Assembly (NCBI RefSeq): GCF_013046825.1
Contig: NZ_CP053187.1
Coordinates: forward strand, 2,390,001 to 2,454,000
Length of the DNA stretch: 64,000 nt
From: Turicibacter sanguinis
Lineage (GTDB): Bacteria; Bacillota_I; Bacilli_A; MOL361; Turicibacteraceae
Direction of reading: 5' to 3'
In this document: positions 34,541-44,094 of the stretch, one piece after another
How the letters are laid out: every line of letters begins with the position of its first letter
Numbering within the stretch: the first letter of the stretch is position 1
The notes under the pieces: generated by a model
Databases searched by the model: none
Told to the model about the DNA's origin: nothing
Seen by the model: the letters and a program-made list of their open reading frames with translations, nothing else
Made by a program: the position numbers and the translations under genes

Positions 34541-35722
34541 ATGAAATATAATCGTGTATTTTTAGTTATAATGGATTCTGTTGGAGCAGGGGAATTACCT
34601 GATGCCAAAGACTATAATGATACAGGAGCTAATACGCTTAAACATATTGCACAAACAGCAAAAGGATTAAACTTACCTCATTTACAATCATTAGGACTTG
34701 GAAGTATTACGGAGATTGAGGGCGTGGCTCCGACAACTCCTGCCAAAGGATACTATACAAAATGTGAAGAATTATCAGTTGGAAAAGATACGATGACAGG
34801 TCATTGGGAAATAATGGGTCTTAAAGTGACAGAACCATTTCAAACGTTTACAGATACTGGATTTCCAAAAGAGTTAATTGATGAATTAGAAGAGAAAACA
34901 GGACGTAAAGTGGTTGGGAATAAATCGGCTTCTGGAACTGAAATTTTAGATGAATTAGGAGAACATCATCTAAAAACAGGCGATCTTATCGTTTATACAT
35001 CAGCGGATTCTGTTTTACAAATTGCGGCTCATGAAGACGTGATTTCACCAGAAGAGTTATGGAAAATTTGTAAACAAGCACGTGAAATGACGATGAAAGA
35101 AGAATGGAAAGTTGGACGTATTATTGCTCGTCCATTTGTTGGAGCTAAAAAAGGTGAGTTTAAACGTACACCAAATCGTCATGATTATGCGTTAAAGCCG
35201 TTTGGACGTACTGTTTTAAATGAATTAAAAGATGCTAATAAAGAAGTCATTGCAATCGGAAAAATTAATGATATTTACGTCGGAGAAGGAATCACTGAAT
35301 CCATTTTAACGAAGTCAAATGAAGATGGAATGAATCAATTATTAAACGTGATGAAACGTGATTTTAATGGATTAGCATTCTTGAATTTAGTTGATTTTGA
35401 TGCCATGTATGGACATCGTCGTGATCCACTTGGATATGCGAAATGTTTAGAAGAATTCGATGTTCAACTAGGTGATGTATTATCACAAATGAAGGAAGAT
35501 GATTTATTAATCATTTCAGCCGATCATGGGAATGACCCAATTGCAAGCGGAAGTGATCATACACGTGAATATATTCCGGTATTAATGTATTCTCCATCCA
35601 TGCAAGCGGGTGGGGAGTTACCGATTGGAAAAACGTTTGCAAATATTGGAGCAACAGTTGCTGAAAACTTTGAAGTGGAGTTACCAGCAATCGGAGAAAG
35701 TTATTTAGCATCGTTAAACTAA
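34541..35722 (+). CDS. deoB: Phosphopentomutase
   Basis: This 393-residue Mn-dependent enzyme of the alkaline phosphatase fold interconverts ribose or deoxyribose 1- and 5-phosphates in nucleoside salvage. Metal sites: [11 protein letters not shown] at the front, KDTMTGHWE with the phosphorylated Thr, [15 protein letters not shown] and SADHGNDP...[10 protein letters not shown] at the end. The length is standard (392-394). ATG 34541 follows AAAGGACG; the TTG six bases earlier is too close to it. The purine nucleoside phosphorylase that follows in Bacillus is not here. Confidence 0.97.
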   Translation: MKYNRVFLVIMDSVGAGELPDAKDYNDTGANTLKHIAQTAKGLNLPHLQSLGLGSITEIEGVAPTTPAKGYYTKCEELSVGKDTMTGHWEIMGLKVTEPFQTFTDTGFPKELIDELEEKTGRKVVGNKSASGTEILDELGEHHLKTGDLIVYTSADSVLQIAAHEDVISPEELWKICKQAREMTMKEEWKVGRIIARPFVGAKKGEFKRTPNRHDYALKPFGRTVLNELKDANKEVIAIGKINDIYVGEGITESILTKSNEDGMNQLLNVMKRDFNGLAFLNLVDFDAMYGHRRDPLGYAKCLEEFDVQLGDVLSQMKEDDLLIISADHGNDPIASGSDHTREYIPVLMYSPSMQAGGELPIGKTFANIGATVAENFEVELPAIGESYLASLN

Positions 35723-35730
35723 GGAAATTA

Positions 35731-35759
35731 AAGCTCAAGGACAAGTCCTTGAGTTTTTT
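35731..35759 (+). terminator. Terminator after deoB
   Basis: CTCAAGGA pairs with TCCTTGAG around CAAG, followed by six T. Confidence 0.9.
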
Positions 35760-35783
35760 ATAGGAAGTCGGGGTGAAACCAAT

Positions 35784-36299
35784 TTGGAATCCAAAGATAG
35801 ACGAGATGAAATTTTAGAGCATTTAAAGCAAGCAGGTCATCCAGTTAAAGGAAGTGAATTGGCTAAAATGTTTGCTGTTAGTCGTCAAGTTATCGTTCAA
35901 GATATTGCTTTGATTCGTGCGAAGGGGATTTCAGTCGTGGCAACACCTTCTGGGTATATGATCCAAACTCCTATTACAACAGGTGTATTGAAGACTATCT
36001 GTTGTAAACATGGTCAACGTATCGAAGAATTAGAAACTGAGTTAGAATTAATTATTTCGTTTGGTGGAAAAGTATTAGATGTCGTCGTAGAACATCCCAT
36101 TTATGGAGAAATTCGTGCTGTGTTAAACATAAATTGTTTAATGGACATTAAACAATTTATTAATCAGGTCAAATCTCAAGCCTCTAAGCCACTTTCTTTA
36201 CTAACTGAGGGGATTCATTATCATACGATTGAAGTAACAGATGAATCCATGTATGAATCCATTATAAATGCCTTAAATCAACATCATTATTTATATTAA
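35784..36299 (+). CDS. niaR: Nicotinate-responsive repressor NiaR (YrxA)
   Basis: This 171-residue repressor has an HTH_11 domain (GHPVKGSELAKMFAVSRQVIVQDI) and a C-terminal 3H domain with three metal-type His in KHGQRIEEL, VEHPIYGEIRA and GIHYHTIEV. Family NiaR represses NAD synthesis and niacin uptake genes when nicotinic acid is abundant. None of its usual targets (nadABC, niaP) are in the window. The start is TTG 35784, with GGGGTGA at a normal distance. A single gene between two terminators. Confidence 0.9.
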   Translation: MESKDRRDEILEHLKQAGHPVKGSELAKMFAVSRQVIVQDIALIRAKGISVVATPSGYMIQTPITTGVLKTICCKHGQRIEELETELELIISFGGKVLDVVVEHPIYGEIRAVLNINCLMDIKQFINQVKSQASKPLSLLTEGIHYHTIEVTDESMYESIINALNQHHYLY

Positions 36300-36300
36300 G

Positions 36301-36328
36301 AATCATAGGAGTTCCTATGATTTTTTTT
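36301..36328 (+). terminator. Terminator after niaR
   Basis: AATCATAGG pairs with CCTATGATT around AGTT, followed by a T-run. Confidence 0.9.
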
Positions 36329-36515
36329 ATTCTTTGAAATATTTTAGAGCAATTCGGATACCTTATTAAAGGAGAAGTGAGGGATTAAAAATGCCTGAGC
36401 AAAAACGACTTGAATAAAAGACTCAATGAAAAAGTGGTGATTTAATCTTTAAATCATGAAATCTTGTCATCATACGAGCAATTGAAAAAGAAAACGTTTA
36501 AAAATGAAAACAAAA

Positions 36516-36524
36516 ATTGTCGAA
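36516..36524 (+). promoter_or_regulatory. Spo0A-box-like site in the gap before the Dabb gene
   Basis: ATTGTCGAA (36516-36524) fits 8 of 9 bases of the Spo0A box, 65 bases before the start codon. The rest of the 36329-36588 gap contains only an 8-codon ORF near 36391 with an RBS and AT-rich sequence. Confidence 0.4.
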
Positions 36525-36588
36525 CTATTGAACATTATGTAAAATTTGAGTAAAATAAAAAAATAAACAAGTAAAAAGGTGGCGAGCA

Positions 36589-36894
36589 ATGATGGTTAAA
36601 CATATTGTGATGTGGAAAATTCAAGGTATTAATGGCCTTTCTAAAGAAGAAGTGGCGGCTAACATGAAATCAGAATTAGAAGCCTTAAATGGACAAATTG
36701 AAGGATTACTAAGTTTAGAAGTTGGAATTGACTTTTTACACTCGGATTCATCGTATGATGTGGTCTTATACTCTGAATTAGAGAGTAAAGAGGCATTAGA
36801 TTTTTATCAATCACATCCTCTTCATGTACAGGTTGCTACAAACACTGTAAAACCAGCTGCTACTTCACGAATTGTTGTGGATTACGAAATTTAA
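36589..36894 (+). CDS. Stress-responsive A/B barrel (Dabb) protein
   Basis: This 101-residue dimeric alpha-beta barrel starts VKHIVMWKI, typical of Dabb (PF07876). It has LEALNGQIEGLLSLEVGID, YDVVLYSELESKEALDFYQSHPLHV and a C-terminal RIVVDYEI. Dabb proteins have varied roles, from stress response to polyketide cyclase-like activity; a specific function cannot be given. GGTGGCGAG precedes two adjacent ATGs (36589, 36592), either of which may be used. Confidence 0.88.
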   Translation: MMVKHIVMWKIQGINGLSKEEVAANMKSELEALNGQIEGLLSLEVGIDFLHSDSSYDVVLYSELESKEALDFYQSHPLHVQVATNTVKPAATSRIVVDYEI

Positions 36895-36945
36895 TTTTTG
36901 AAGGCAGTGAGGATTATTTAACAAGTGAAAGAAATGACGTATCTC

Positions 36946-36974
36946 TTGTTATTTATCAACTTTTATAATATAAT
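36946..36974 (+). promoter_or_regulatory. Sigma-A promoter of the PfkB kinase gene
   Basis: TTGTTA (36946-36951), a 17-base spacer and perfect TATAAT (36969-36974). The -35 lies in a CTTGTT arm that could pair with AACAAG at 36920. Confidence 0.7.
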
Positions 36975-37032
36975 GTCGGAATAAGTAGAGAACTTGATCT
37001 GCCATATTAACTAAAGGGAGAGGCTATCTAAC

Positions 37033-37986
37033 ATGAAACACAATCACGAGGCGTACAATTTAGTCTTTGGTATTTCAATATATGATATTTTTGGTTTTAC
37101 ATCATCAACATATCGTTCACATGATTCAAACCCAGGACGTGTGAAAGTTTCTTTTGGTGGTGTTTGTCGTAACATTGCTGAGAATATGGCACGTGTAGGT
37201 GGAAATACAAAGTTCATTTCTATTTTAGGAAATGATGAAAAAGGGAAGAGTATTCTTGAACATGCAAAATCAATGAATTTTGATATGTCTGATTCATTAG
37301 TGGTAGAAGGAGCATCAACTCCAACTTATGTTGCTATTTTAGATGAAAATGGTGAGATGGTGTCAGCTATTGTGGATATCAATATTGATCACCATATGGA
37401 TGCAGCATTTATTGACTCAAAGGCATCAGTTATTGAAGGCGCAGAATATATGTTTTTTGGAGCAGATAATCCTGAATGTATTGAGTATATTGTTAAAAAA
37501 TATGCTGGAAAAACAAAGTTCGTTTTAGATCCTGTTTCAGCGGCCAAAGCAAAAAATATTAAACATTTACTACCTTATTTTCATACGGTAAAACCAAATC
37601 GTCACGAAGCAGAAGTGTTATGTGACTGTGAAATTAAAACGATAGAAGATGTTCGTCGTGCTGGCGCATATTTTATGGAAGTCGGAGTTGAAAATGTCTT
37701 TATCAGTTTAGATGCAGATGGTGTTTACTATTGTAATCAATCTGAAGAGGGGATTATCAAACCGATGGATGTAAAAGTGGTGAACGTAACAGGTGCTGGG
37801 GATGCTTTTATCGCGGGTATTGGTTATGCTTATTTAAATCATATGCCGATTGCAGAAGCTGTCCAATTTGCACAAACAATGTCGATTGTGACGATTTCTC
37901 ATGAGGAAACAATTCATCCTCATTTATGCCATAATTATGTAAAACAACAGATGAATGAATTAACGTGGGACATGATTAAATTTTAA
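37033..37986 (+). CDS. psuK: PfkB carbohydrate kinase, pseudouridine-kinase-like
   Basis: This 317-residue ribokinase-family enzyme has FGGVCRNIAENMARVGG (first PfkB motif) and NVTGAGDAFIAGIGYAYL (second motif, with the catalytic Asp). The N-terminal NPGRVKVSFGGVCRN and VDINIDHHMD are seen in pseudouridine kinases (PsuK/YeiC), which phosphorylate pseudouridine before PsuG splits it. psuG is not next to it here, so it could also act on another nucleoside or sugar. RBS GGGAGAGG; monocistronic. Confidence 0.82.
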   Translation: MKHNHEAYNLVFGISIYDIFGFTSSTYRSHDSNPGRVKVSFGGVCRNIAENMARVGGNTKFISILGNDEKGKSILEHAKSMNFDMSDSLVVEGASTPTYVAILDENGEMVSAIVDINIDHHMDAAFIDSKASVIEGAEYMFFGADNPECIEYIVKKYAGKTKFVLDPVSAAKAKNIKHLLPYFHTVKPNRHEAEVLCDCEIKTIEDVRRAGAYFMEVGVENVFISLDADGVYYCNQSEEGIIKPMDVKVVNVTGAGDAFIAGIGYAYLNHMPIAEAVQFAQTMSIVTISHEETIHPHLCHNYVKQQMNELTWDMIKF

Positions 37987-37988
37987 CG

Positions 37989-38027
37989 AAAAGTGCTATC
38001 TCTAAGGATTGAGGTAGCACTTTTTTT
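37989..38027 (+). terminator. Terminator after the PfkB gene
   Basis: AAAGTGCTA pairs with TAGCACTTT, with an inner CTC/GAG, followed by a T-run. The gap to the next promoter (38028-38238) is AT-rich; it holds only a lone TGTCGAA at 38200-38206. Confidence 0.88.
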
Positions 38028-38238
38028 ATATAGAAGTAAGTAAGTCGTATCAAAATTGAAAATTGAAAAAAAATAGGGAGAAAAAAAGACATATTAAAGA
38101 TCTAACGTTGAACTTGTACTGATACTTGTAGAATGTTGAGGAGATGATTTTTGATAGAAGATTTGAAGTGAGGGATAAAGTAGCTAAAAAGACATAATAT
38201 GTCGAAAATTGAGATACCGGTTACATAAAGGTTCACCC

Positions 38239-38266
38239 TTGTTTTCAAAAATGAAAACGATATAAT
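38239..38266 (+). promoter_or_regulatory. Maltose-operon promoter with CcpA (cre) site
   Basis: TTGTTT (38239-38244), a 16-base spacer and TATAAT (38261-38266). TGAAAACGATATAA (38252-38265) fits the CcpA consensus TGWAANCGNTNWCA at 13 of 14 positions and overlaps the -10, so glucose repression by roadblock is likely. TTTTCA and TGAAAA also form a short palindrome here. The leader to the first gene is about 90 bases. Confidence 0.7.
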
Positions 38267-38365
38267 TATTTATGTCAAGATATCGAAAGTTATAATTTGA
38301 CACGTATTTTTTAATAAAGCCATGAATGACACCGAGAAGGATAACATAGAGGAGGCGTTATTGTC

Positions 38366-40039
38366 GTGAATAAAGTATGGTGGAAAGAGGCAGTAGCCTA
38401 TCAAATCTATCCAAGAAGTTTTATGGATTCAAATGGAGATGGGATTGGAGATTTAAAAGGAATCATTCAAAAGCTAGATTACTTAAAAGATTTAGGAATT
38501 GATGTATTATGGATTTCTCCGTTTTATAAATCACCGAATGATGATTGTGGTTATGATATTAGTGACTACTGTAATATCATGGATGAATTTGGAACAATGG
38601 CCGACTTCGACTTATTATTAAGTGAAGTACATAAACGTGGGATGAAATTGATTGCTGATTTAGTGATTAATCATACGAGTGATGAGCATCCATGGTTTAT
38701 AGAATCACGTTCTTCATTAGATAATCCAAAACGTGATTGGTATATTTGGCGTGATGGAAAAGACGGTGCTGAGCCAAATAACTGGGAAAGTATTTTTAGT
38801 GGGTCAGCATGGGAATACGATGATGAAACAAAACAGTATTATATGCACTTATTTTCAAAGAAACAGCCTGACTTAAACTGGGAAAATGAAGAAGTCCGCC
38901 AAGCTTTATATGATATGGTTAATTGGTGGTTAGATAAAGGGATTGATGGATTTAGAGTAGATGCCATTAGTCACATTAAAAAAGAAGAAGGATTAAGTGA
39001 TCTTCCTAATCCAACAGGGTTAAAATATGTTTCTTCTTTTGAAAAGCATATGAATGTTGAAGGGATTCACCCATTACTTGAAGATTTAAAGAAAAATACA
39101 TTTGATAAGTATGACATCATGACAGTCGGAGAGGCGAATGGTGTTAAAATTGAAGATGCTGAGCTTTGGGTTGGAGAGCAAGAAGGTAAATTTAATATGG
39201 TTTTCCAATTTGAACATTTAGGTTTATGGAAAGATAATGGAGAATCTGGAAAAGATATTATTGGCTTAAAACAAATTTTATCAAAGTGGCAAAAAGGTTT
39301 ATATAATAAGGGGTGGAATGCTCTTTATATTGAAAATCACGATTTGGCACGTATTGTCTCAACGCTTGGTGATGATGAGTTGTATTGGAAAGAAAGTGCA
39401 ACGTCACTAGCTGTTATGTATTTCTTAATGCAAGGGACACCGTTTATTTATCAAGGACAAGAAATTGGAATGACGAATGTTCATTTTAAAACGGTTGAGG
39501 AATACCAAGATGTTCAAAGTACAGGTCTCTATTATTCTAAATTAGAACAGGGAATGGCACATGAAGATATTATGGAAATTATTTGGGCAACGGCACGTGG
39601 AAATTCACGTACACCGATGCAATGGGATGAGACTGTAAATGGTGGATTCTCAAGTGGAACACCGTGGTTAGCTGTTAATCCAAATTACAAAGAGATTAAC
39701 GTGGCTCAACAATTAGCAGATGAAGAGTCAATCTTAAATTTCTATAAAAAAATGATTCAACTTAAAAAATCACATGATGTGTTTACTTATGGGGAATATG
39801 ATTTGACTCTAGACAATCACCCGGCAATTTATGCTTATACAAGAACGCTAGATCATGAGCAAGTTTTAATTTTATCAAATTTAACAGATCAAGAAGTGGC
39901 GTTTGAATTAGAAGAGATGAACTTAGTATTCGATCAGTTAATGTTATCAAATTACAAAGTTGAAGAACATGAACCGATGATGAAGGGGACATTAAAACCA
40001 TATGAGGCACGTGTTTACCGTATTAAGGATAAACAGTAG
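38366..40039 (+). CDS. malL: GH13 alpha-glucosidase of the maltose operon
   Basis: This 557-residue intracellular amylase-family enzyme has all conserved regions: LVINHTSDEHPW, DGFRVDAISH with nucleophile Asp199, MTVGEANG with acid Glu256 and IENHD with Asp326. The residue after the nucleophile is Ala. In related enzymes Val there goes with alpha-1,6 action and Ala or Thr with alpha-1,4, so a maltose/maltodextrin preference is inferred. The gene name follows Bacillus malL; TreC-like activity is not excluded. The start is GTG 38366 after GGAGGCG. It leads an operon with a PTS transporter. Confidence 0.9.
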   Translation: MNKVWWKEAVAYQIYPRSFMDSNGDGIGDLKGIIQKLDYLKDLGIDVLWISPFYKSPNDDCGYDISDYCNIMDEFGTMADFDLLLSEVHKRGMKLIADLVINHTSDEHPWFIESRSSLDNPKRDWYIWRDGKDGAEPNNWESIFSGSAWEYDDETKQYYMHLFSKKQPDLNWENEEVRQALYDMVNWWLDKGIDGFRVDAISHIKKEEGLSDLPNPTGLKYVSSFEKHMNVEGIHPLLEDLKKNTFDKYDIMTVGEANGVKIEDAELWVGEQEGKFNMVFQFEHLGLWKDNGESGKDIIGLKQILSKWQKGLYNKGWNALYIENHDLARIVSTLGDDELYWKESATSLAVMYFLMQGTPFIYQGQEIGMTNVHFKTVEEYQDVQSTGLYYSKLEQGMAHEDIMEIIWATARGNSRTPMQWDETVNGGFSSGTPWLAVNPNYKEINVAQQLADEESILNFYKKMIQLKKSHDVFTYGEYDLTLDNHPAIYAYTRTLDHEQVLILSNLTDQEVAFELEEMNLVFDQLMLSNYKVEEHEPMMKGTLKPYEARVYRIKDKQ

Positions 40040-40061
40040 AGGATAATTAGGAGGAAAAAAT

Positions 40062-41708
40062 ATGAAAAAACCAGGATTTATGTCATTTGATTTCTGGCAA
40101 AAATTTGGGAAAGCATTGATGGTTGTTGTGGCAGTTATGCCTGCAGCAGGAATCATGATTTCAATTGCAAAATTAATTGCAATGTCAGGTGGAGATATTA
40201 ACTTTATCGCGACGATTGCACGAGTAATGGAAGATATCGGATGGGCGATTATCGGAAATCTTCACATCTTATTTGCCGTTGCAATCGGAGGATCTTGGGC
40301 AAAAGAACGTGCAGGAGGAGCTTTCTCGGCATTAATTGCGTTTATTTTAATTAATCGTATTACAGGAGCCATTTTTGGAATATCATCTGATATGTTAGCA
40401 GATCCAACAATGACGGTTCAATCATTATTTGGAGCTGAGATGGTTGTTTCAGATTATTTTACTTCTGTGCTTGGAGCACCAGCTCTAAACATGGGAGTGT
40501 TCGTAGGAATTATTTCAGGATTCTTAGGTGCTTCTTTATTTAATAAATATTATAACTTTAATAAATTACCACAGGCCTTAGCATTTTTTAATGGTAAGCG
40601 ATTTGTTCCATTCGTTGTTATTTTAGGTTCAACGATTACAGCACTTATCTTATCGATTGTTTGGCCATTTGCTCAAGGAGCTTTAAATTCATTTGGACAA
40701 TGGATTGCGACGTCTCAAGATACAGCCCCAATTATTGCCCCATTTATTTATGGAGCAGGAGAGCGCTTATTATTGCCATTTGGTTTACATCATATGTTAA
40801 CGATTCCAATGAACTACACAGAATTAGGTGGAGTTTATGAAGTTTTAACAGGTCCAAATGCTGGATCAATTGTTGCGGGACAAGAATCATTATGGTTAGC
40901 ATGGGTAACAGATTTAAATAATTTAAATGCAGCCGGAGATAGCGTTGCTTATAATCAATTATTAGAGTCGGTGACGCCAGCTCGCTTCAAAGCAGGACAA
41001 GTGATCTTATCAACAGCTTCATTAATGGGAGCTGCCCTAGCGATGTATCGTAATGTTGACACTGATAAAAAAGCAGCTTATCGCTCAATGTTCTTATCGG
41101 CAGCTTTAGCAACCTTCTTAACAGGAGTTTCAGAACCATTAGAATTTATGTTCATGTTTATCTCACCTGTGTTATACTTAATTTATGCGGTTTTAGCTGG
41201 ATTAGCGTTTGCTTTATCTGATTTGATTAACTTACGTATTCATGCTTTCGGATTTATTGAGTTCTTAACGCGTATTCCAATGATGGTCAATGCAGGATTA
41301 ACGATGGATATCATCAACTTTATCTTAGCTTGTTTAGCATTCTTTGGATTAAACTTTGGTATTTTCAATTTTGCCATTAAAAAATTCAACATTGCAACAC
41401 CAGGACGTTTAGGAAACTATAATGATGATGATGAGACATCTCAGGCAAGTGTTACGACAGCGGCTGGTAGCTCACAAGCTAATGAAATTATTAACTTATT
41501 AGGTGGGGCTGAAAATATTGTAGATGTTGATGCTTGTATGACGCGTTTACGTGTAACTGTTAAAGATCCAGATCATGTTTCAGAACAAGCAGGATGGAAA
41601 GCCTCTGGAGCACTTGGGTTAATCATTAAAGATAATGGAATTCAGGCCATTTATGGACCGAAAGCTGACGTGTTAAAATCAGAAATTCAAGATATTTTAG
41701 GTCTATAG
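40062..41708 (+). CDS. PTS EIICB, maltose/glucose family
   Basis: This 548-residue membrane transporter has an N-terminal EIIC domain of about ten hydrophobic segments (GERLLLPFGLHHMLTIPMNY, TGVSEPLEFMF with the substrate Glu). A linker and a C-terminal EIIB domain (about 470-548) follow, with the phosphorylated Cys492 in DACMTRLRV. It phosphorylates its sugar during uptake; the EIIA must be supplied elsewhere, perhaps by glucose EIIA. Neighbouring alpha-glucosidase suggests maltose or another alpha-glucoside. It begins 22 bases after malL with RBS GGAGG. Confidence 0.92.
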   Translation: MKKPGFMSFDFWQKFGKALMVVVAVMPAAGIMISIAKLIAMSGGDINFIATIARVMEDIGWAIIGNLHILFAVAIGGSWAKERAGGAFSALIAFILINRITGAIFGISSDMLADPTMTVQSLFGAEMVVSDYFTSVLGAPALNMGVFVGIISGFLGASLFNKYYNFNKLPQALAFFNGKRFVPFVVILGSTITALILSIVWPFAQGALNSFGQWIATSQDTAPIIAPFIYGAGERLLLPFGLHHMLTIPMNYTELGGVYEVLTGPNAGSIVAGQESLWLAWVTDLNNLNAAGDSVAYNQLLESVTPARFKAGQVILSTASLMGAALAMYRNVDTDKKAAYRSMFLSAALATFLTGVSEPLEFMFMFISPVLYLIYAVLAGLAFALSDLINLRIHAFGFIEFLTRIPMMVNAGLTMDIINFILACLAFFGLNFGIFNFAIKKFNIATPGRLGNYNDDDETSQASVTTAAGSSQANEIINLLGGAENIVDVDACMTRLRVTVKDPDHVSEQAGWKASGALGLIIKDNGIQAIYGPKADVLKSEIQDILGL

Positions 41709-41720
41709 GAGAATAGCACG

Positions 41721-42509
41721 ATGAAATTACTAACTTTAAACTGTCATGCTTGGCAAGAAGAAAATCAAGTTGAAAAAATTAAATATTTAGCACAAGTCAT
41801 CAAAGAGAAACAATATGATGTGATTGCTTTACAAGAAGTGAGTCAATTAATCAATCCAAACGATGAAAATAAAGTGAAGGCAGATAACTATGCTGTGGTT
41901 TTATTGAGTGAATTAATGAAACTCGGAATAACGGATTATCAATTTATCTGGGACTTTTCACACATTGGATTCGATGTATATGAAGAAGGATTAGCTATTT
42001 TAACACGTTATCACATTGAAAGAGCTCATTCATTCGTTGTCACACAAGCAAATGATGTGACAAATTATCGAACTCGTCGTATTGTTGCCATTGATTTTAT
42101 ATCTAATAATCAACCTGTGAGTGTATATTCTTGTCATTTAGGATGGTTCCATGATACAGAGGAACCATTTACTGGACAAGTCGATGAGTTAGTTTCTAGA
42201 TTAAACAAAGAACGTTTAAATATTGTAGTCGGTGACTTTAATAATGATGCCAATTTATCTGGTGAAGGATATGATTATTTATTGAGTAAAGGCTTACTTG
42301 ATACCTATCATCTTGCCTTAAAAAAAGATGAAGGAACAACAGTTGCAGGGAAAATTGATGGTTGGGAAGAGAATAAAAAAGGGTTACGTATAGACTTAGT
42401 CTTAAGTGATAAGCCTGTGAATGTTTTATCTTCTCATGTTATTTTTAACGGAAGTCATAAAGATATCGTATCGGATCATTTTGGTGTTGAAGTTGAATTA
42501 AATATTTAA
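41721..42509 (+). CDS. Endonuclease/exonuclease/phosphatase-fold protein
   Basis: This 262-residue protein has the EEP (DNase I-like) fold: LTLNCHAWQ at the front, DVIALQEVSQ with the metal-binding Glu, SCHLGWFHD with the catalytic His, VVGDFNNDA with Asp-Asn and SDHFGVEVEL with the last Asp-His. No signal peptide. Family members include phosphodiesterases, sphingomyelinases and nucleases. Its place as third gene of the maltose operon (12-base gap) suggests a sugar-phosphate or nucleotide phosphatase role, but this is inference. Confidence 0.85.
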   Translation: MKLLTLNCHAWQEENQVEKIKYLAQVIKEKQYDVIALQEVSQLINPNDENKVKADNYAVVLLSELMKLGITDYQFIWDFSHIGFDVYEEGLAILTRYHIERAHSFVVTQANDVTNYRTRRIVAIDFISNNQPVSVYSCHLGWFHDTEEPFTGQVDELVSRLNKERLNIVVGDFNNDANLSGEGYDYLLSKGLLDTYHLALKKDEGTTVAGKIDGWEENKKGLRIDLVLSDKPVNVLSSHVIFNGSHKDIVSDHFGVEVELNI

Positions 42510-42537
42510 AAAGCGAAGCTTAGGCTTCGCTTTTTTT
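42509..42537 (+). terminator. Terminator of the maltose operon
   Basis: AAGCGAAGC (42511-42519) pairs with GCTTCGCTT (42524-42532) around TTAG, followed by a T-run. Confidence 0.92.
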
Positions 42538-42633
42538 ATTTTTTAGAGAAAATTGAAACATTTAAGATGGTTTTAAGGTTTTTATTTTATAATCAATCTT
42601 GTTAAAAACATCACAGATGAAGGAGGGGATAAA

Positions 42634-43431
42634 ATGGCCATTACATCATTTAAACGATACGAAAAAAAGTTTATGTTAACTCAAGAGCAATTTAATCACT
42701 TGATGCCTAAATTAAAAGAATATATGAATGAAGATGAGCATAGTCAAGATGGTGGAACGTATCATATTTATAATATTTATTATGATAATGAAACACATGA
42801 TGTGATCAGACATTCGATTTCAAAACCTTATTATAAAGAAAAATTAAGATTAAGAAGCTATCATGTGGTTCATCAACAAGAGGAAACTGTTTTTTTAGAA
42901 TTAAAGAAAAAGATTGATGGTGTCGTAAATAAACGGCGAGTGGTTTTAAGTTTAGCTGAGAGTCAAGCTTTTTTAGAGCACGGAATCCGGCCTATGACGA
43001 AAAATTACATGGGAGAACAAGTATTAAACGAAATTGAATACTATCTCAAACAAAATCCTGTTCAACCAAAAGTTTATATTGCTTATGAACGATTTGCGTT
43101 ATTTGGGAAGGATGATCGTTCCATCCGTATTACATTTGACTTTAATATTGTTTCAAGGCGTCATGATTTAAGTTTGCAAAAAGATAATTACGAAGAGAAA
43201 CTACTAAAAGAGGGGATGTACTTGATGGAAGTTAAAATCTCAGATGCCATTCCGATTTGGTTGACACAAATTTTATCCGAATTATCAATTTATAACTCAA
43301 GTTTTTCAAAATATGGAAACGAATATCAAAAATATATAAAAGAAATAAATAATAGAAAAGGAAGTGTTCAAGTATGTTACAATCCATCTTATCGACAACA
43401 GGAGAATCCTTTACCCTTGTTAACGCCTTAA
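42634..43431 (+). CDS. VTC-domain protein (polyphosphate polymerase-like)
   Basis: This 265-residue protein has a VTC domain, a triphosphate-tunnel fold. The front FKRYEKKFMLT, then YYKEKLRLRSY, VFLELKKKIDGVVNKRR and LMEVKI give the alternating Lys/Arg/Glu strands that line the tunnel. The yeast homologue Vtc4 makes polyphosphate at membranes. Bacterial members pair with DUF4956 membrane proteins, as here. The 3' end overlaps the next gene by 58 bases in another frame, which is unusual. RBS GGAGGGG. Confidence 0.88.
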   Translation: MAITSFKRYEKKFMLTQEQFNHLMPKLKEYMNEDEHSQDGGTYHIYNIYYDNETHDVIRHSISKPYYKEKLRLRSYHVVHQQEETVFLELKKKIDGVVNKRRVVLSLAESQAFLEHGIRPMTKNYMGEQVLNEIEYYLKQNPVQPKVYIAYERFALFGKDDRSIRITFDFNIVSRRHDLSLQKDNYEEKLLKEGMYLMEVKISDAIPIWLTQILSELSIYNSSFSKYGNEYQKYIKEINNRKGSVQVCYNPSYRQQENPLPLLTP

Positions 43432-44057
43432 TTATTATGTTAGCTTCAATTGTTTTAGGACTAGTTATCAGTTCAGTCTATTTATTTACACACCGAAAAG
43501 AAACCACACAACAAAGTTTTGTTATTACGCTTGTCATGTTACCAATTGTTATTTCTGTTATCATTTTACTGATTGGCAACAACGTTGCAAGAGCATTTAG
43601 TTTGGCTGGAGCCTTTTCTATTATTCGCTTTAGAAGTGCTCCAGGAGATGCGAAAGACATGTCTTATATCTTCTTTACCCTTGCAGTAGGATTAGCGTGT
43701 GGGATGGGGTATATTGGTTATGCGGCCCTCATTACAGTTGTGTTGTGTTTGTTAATGATGCTGTTATCTGTCTTCCAGTTTGGAAGATCTAAAACGACTC
43801 AATTGCAATTAAAAATAACGGTTCCTGAGCATTTAAACTATCAAGATTTATTTGATGAGGTATTAGAGAATTACACGACATCATATCGCTTAGAACGCGT
43901 CAGAACGCGTGAATTTGGAGCCTTATTTGAAGTGAGTTATCGAATTCAATTAAAGGATGTAAGTAAGCAAAAAGAATTTTTAGATTTAATTCGTTGTCGT
44001 AATGGTAACTTGAATGTTTCTTTAATTCTTTGTGATTTTGGAACGGATAGCTATTAA
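43374..44057 (+). CDS. DUF4956 membrane protein
   Basis: This 227-residue protein has about four N-terminal TM helices, with the conserved block RAFSLAGAFSIIRFRSAPGD between helices, then MSYIFFTLAVGLACGMGYIGYA and a C-terminal cytoplasmic alpha/beta part of about 95 residues. It is the regular partner of VTC-domain proteins in Bacillota. Its ATG has a good RBS (GGAAG) inside the 3' end of the VTC gene. A shared terminator follows. A function in polyphosphate or cell-envelope work is inferred from this pairing only. Confidence 0.88.
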   Translation: MLQSILSTTGESFTLVNALIIMLASIVLGLVISSVYLFTHRKETTQQSFVITLVMLPIVISVIILLIGNNVARAFSLAGAFSIIRFRSAPGDAKDMSYIFFTLAVGLACGMGYIGYAALITVVLCLLMMLLSVFQFGRSKTTQLQLKITVPEHLNYQDLFDEVLENYTTSYRLERVRTREFGALFEVSYRIQLKDVSKQKEFLDLIRCRNGNLNVSLILCDFGTDSY

Positions 44058-44094
44058 AAAAAGGTGAGGGAGATAATCTCCTTCACCTTTTTTA
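44056..44094. terminator. Bidirectional terminator
   Basis: AAAGGTGAGGGAGA pairs with TCTCCTTCACCTTT around TAA, with A and T tracts. It serves the DUF4956 gene and the converging HNH-like gene. Confidence 0.92.
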
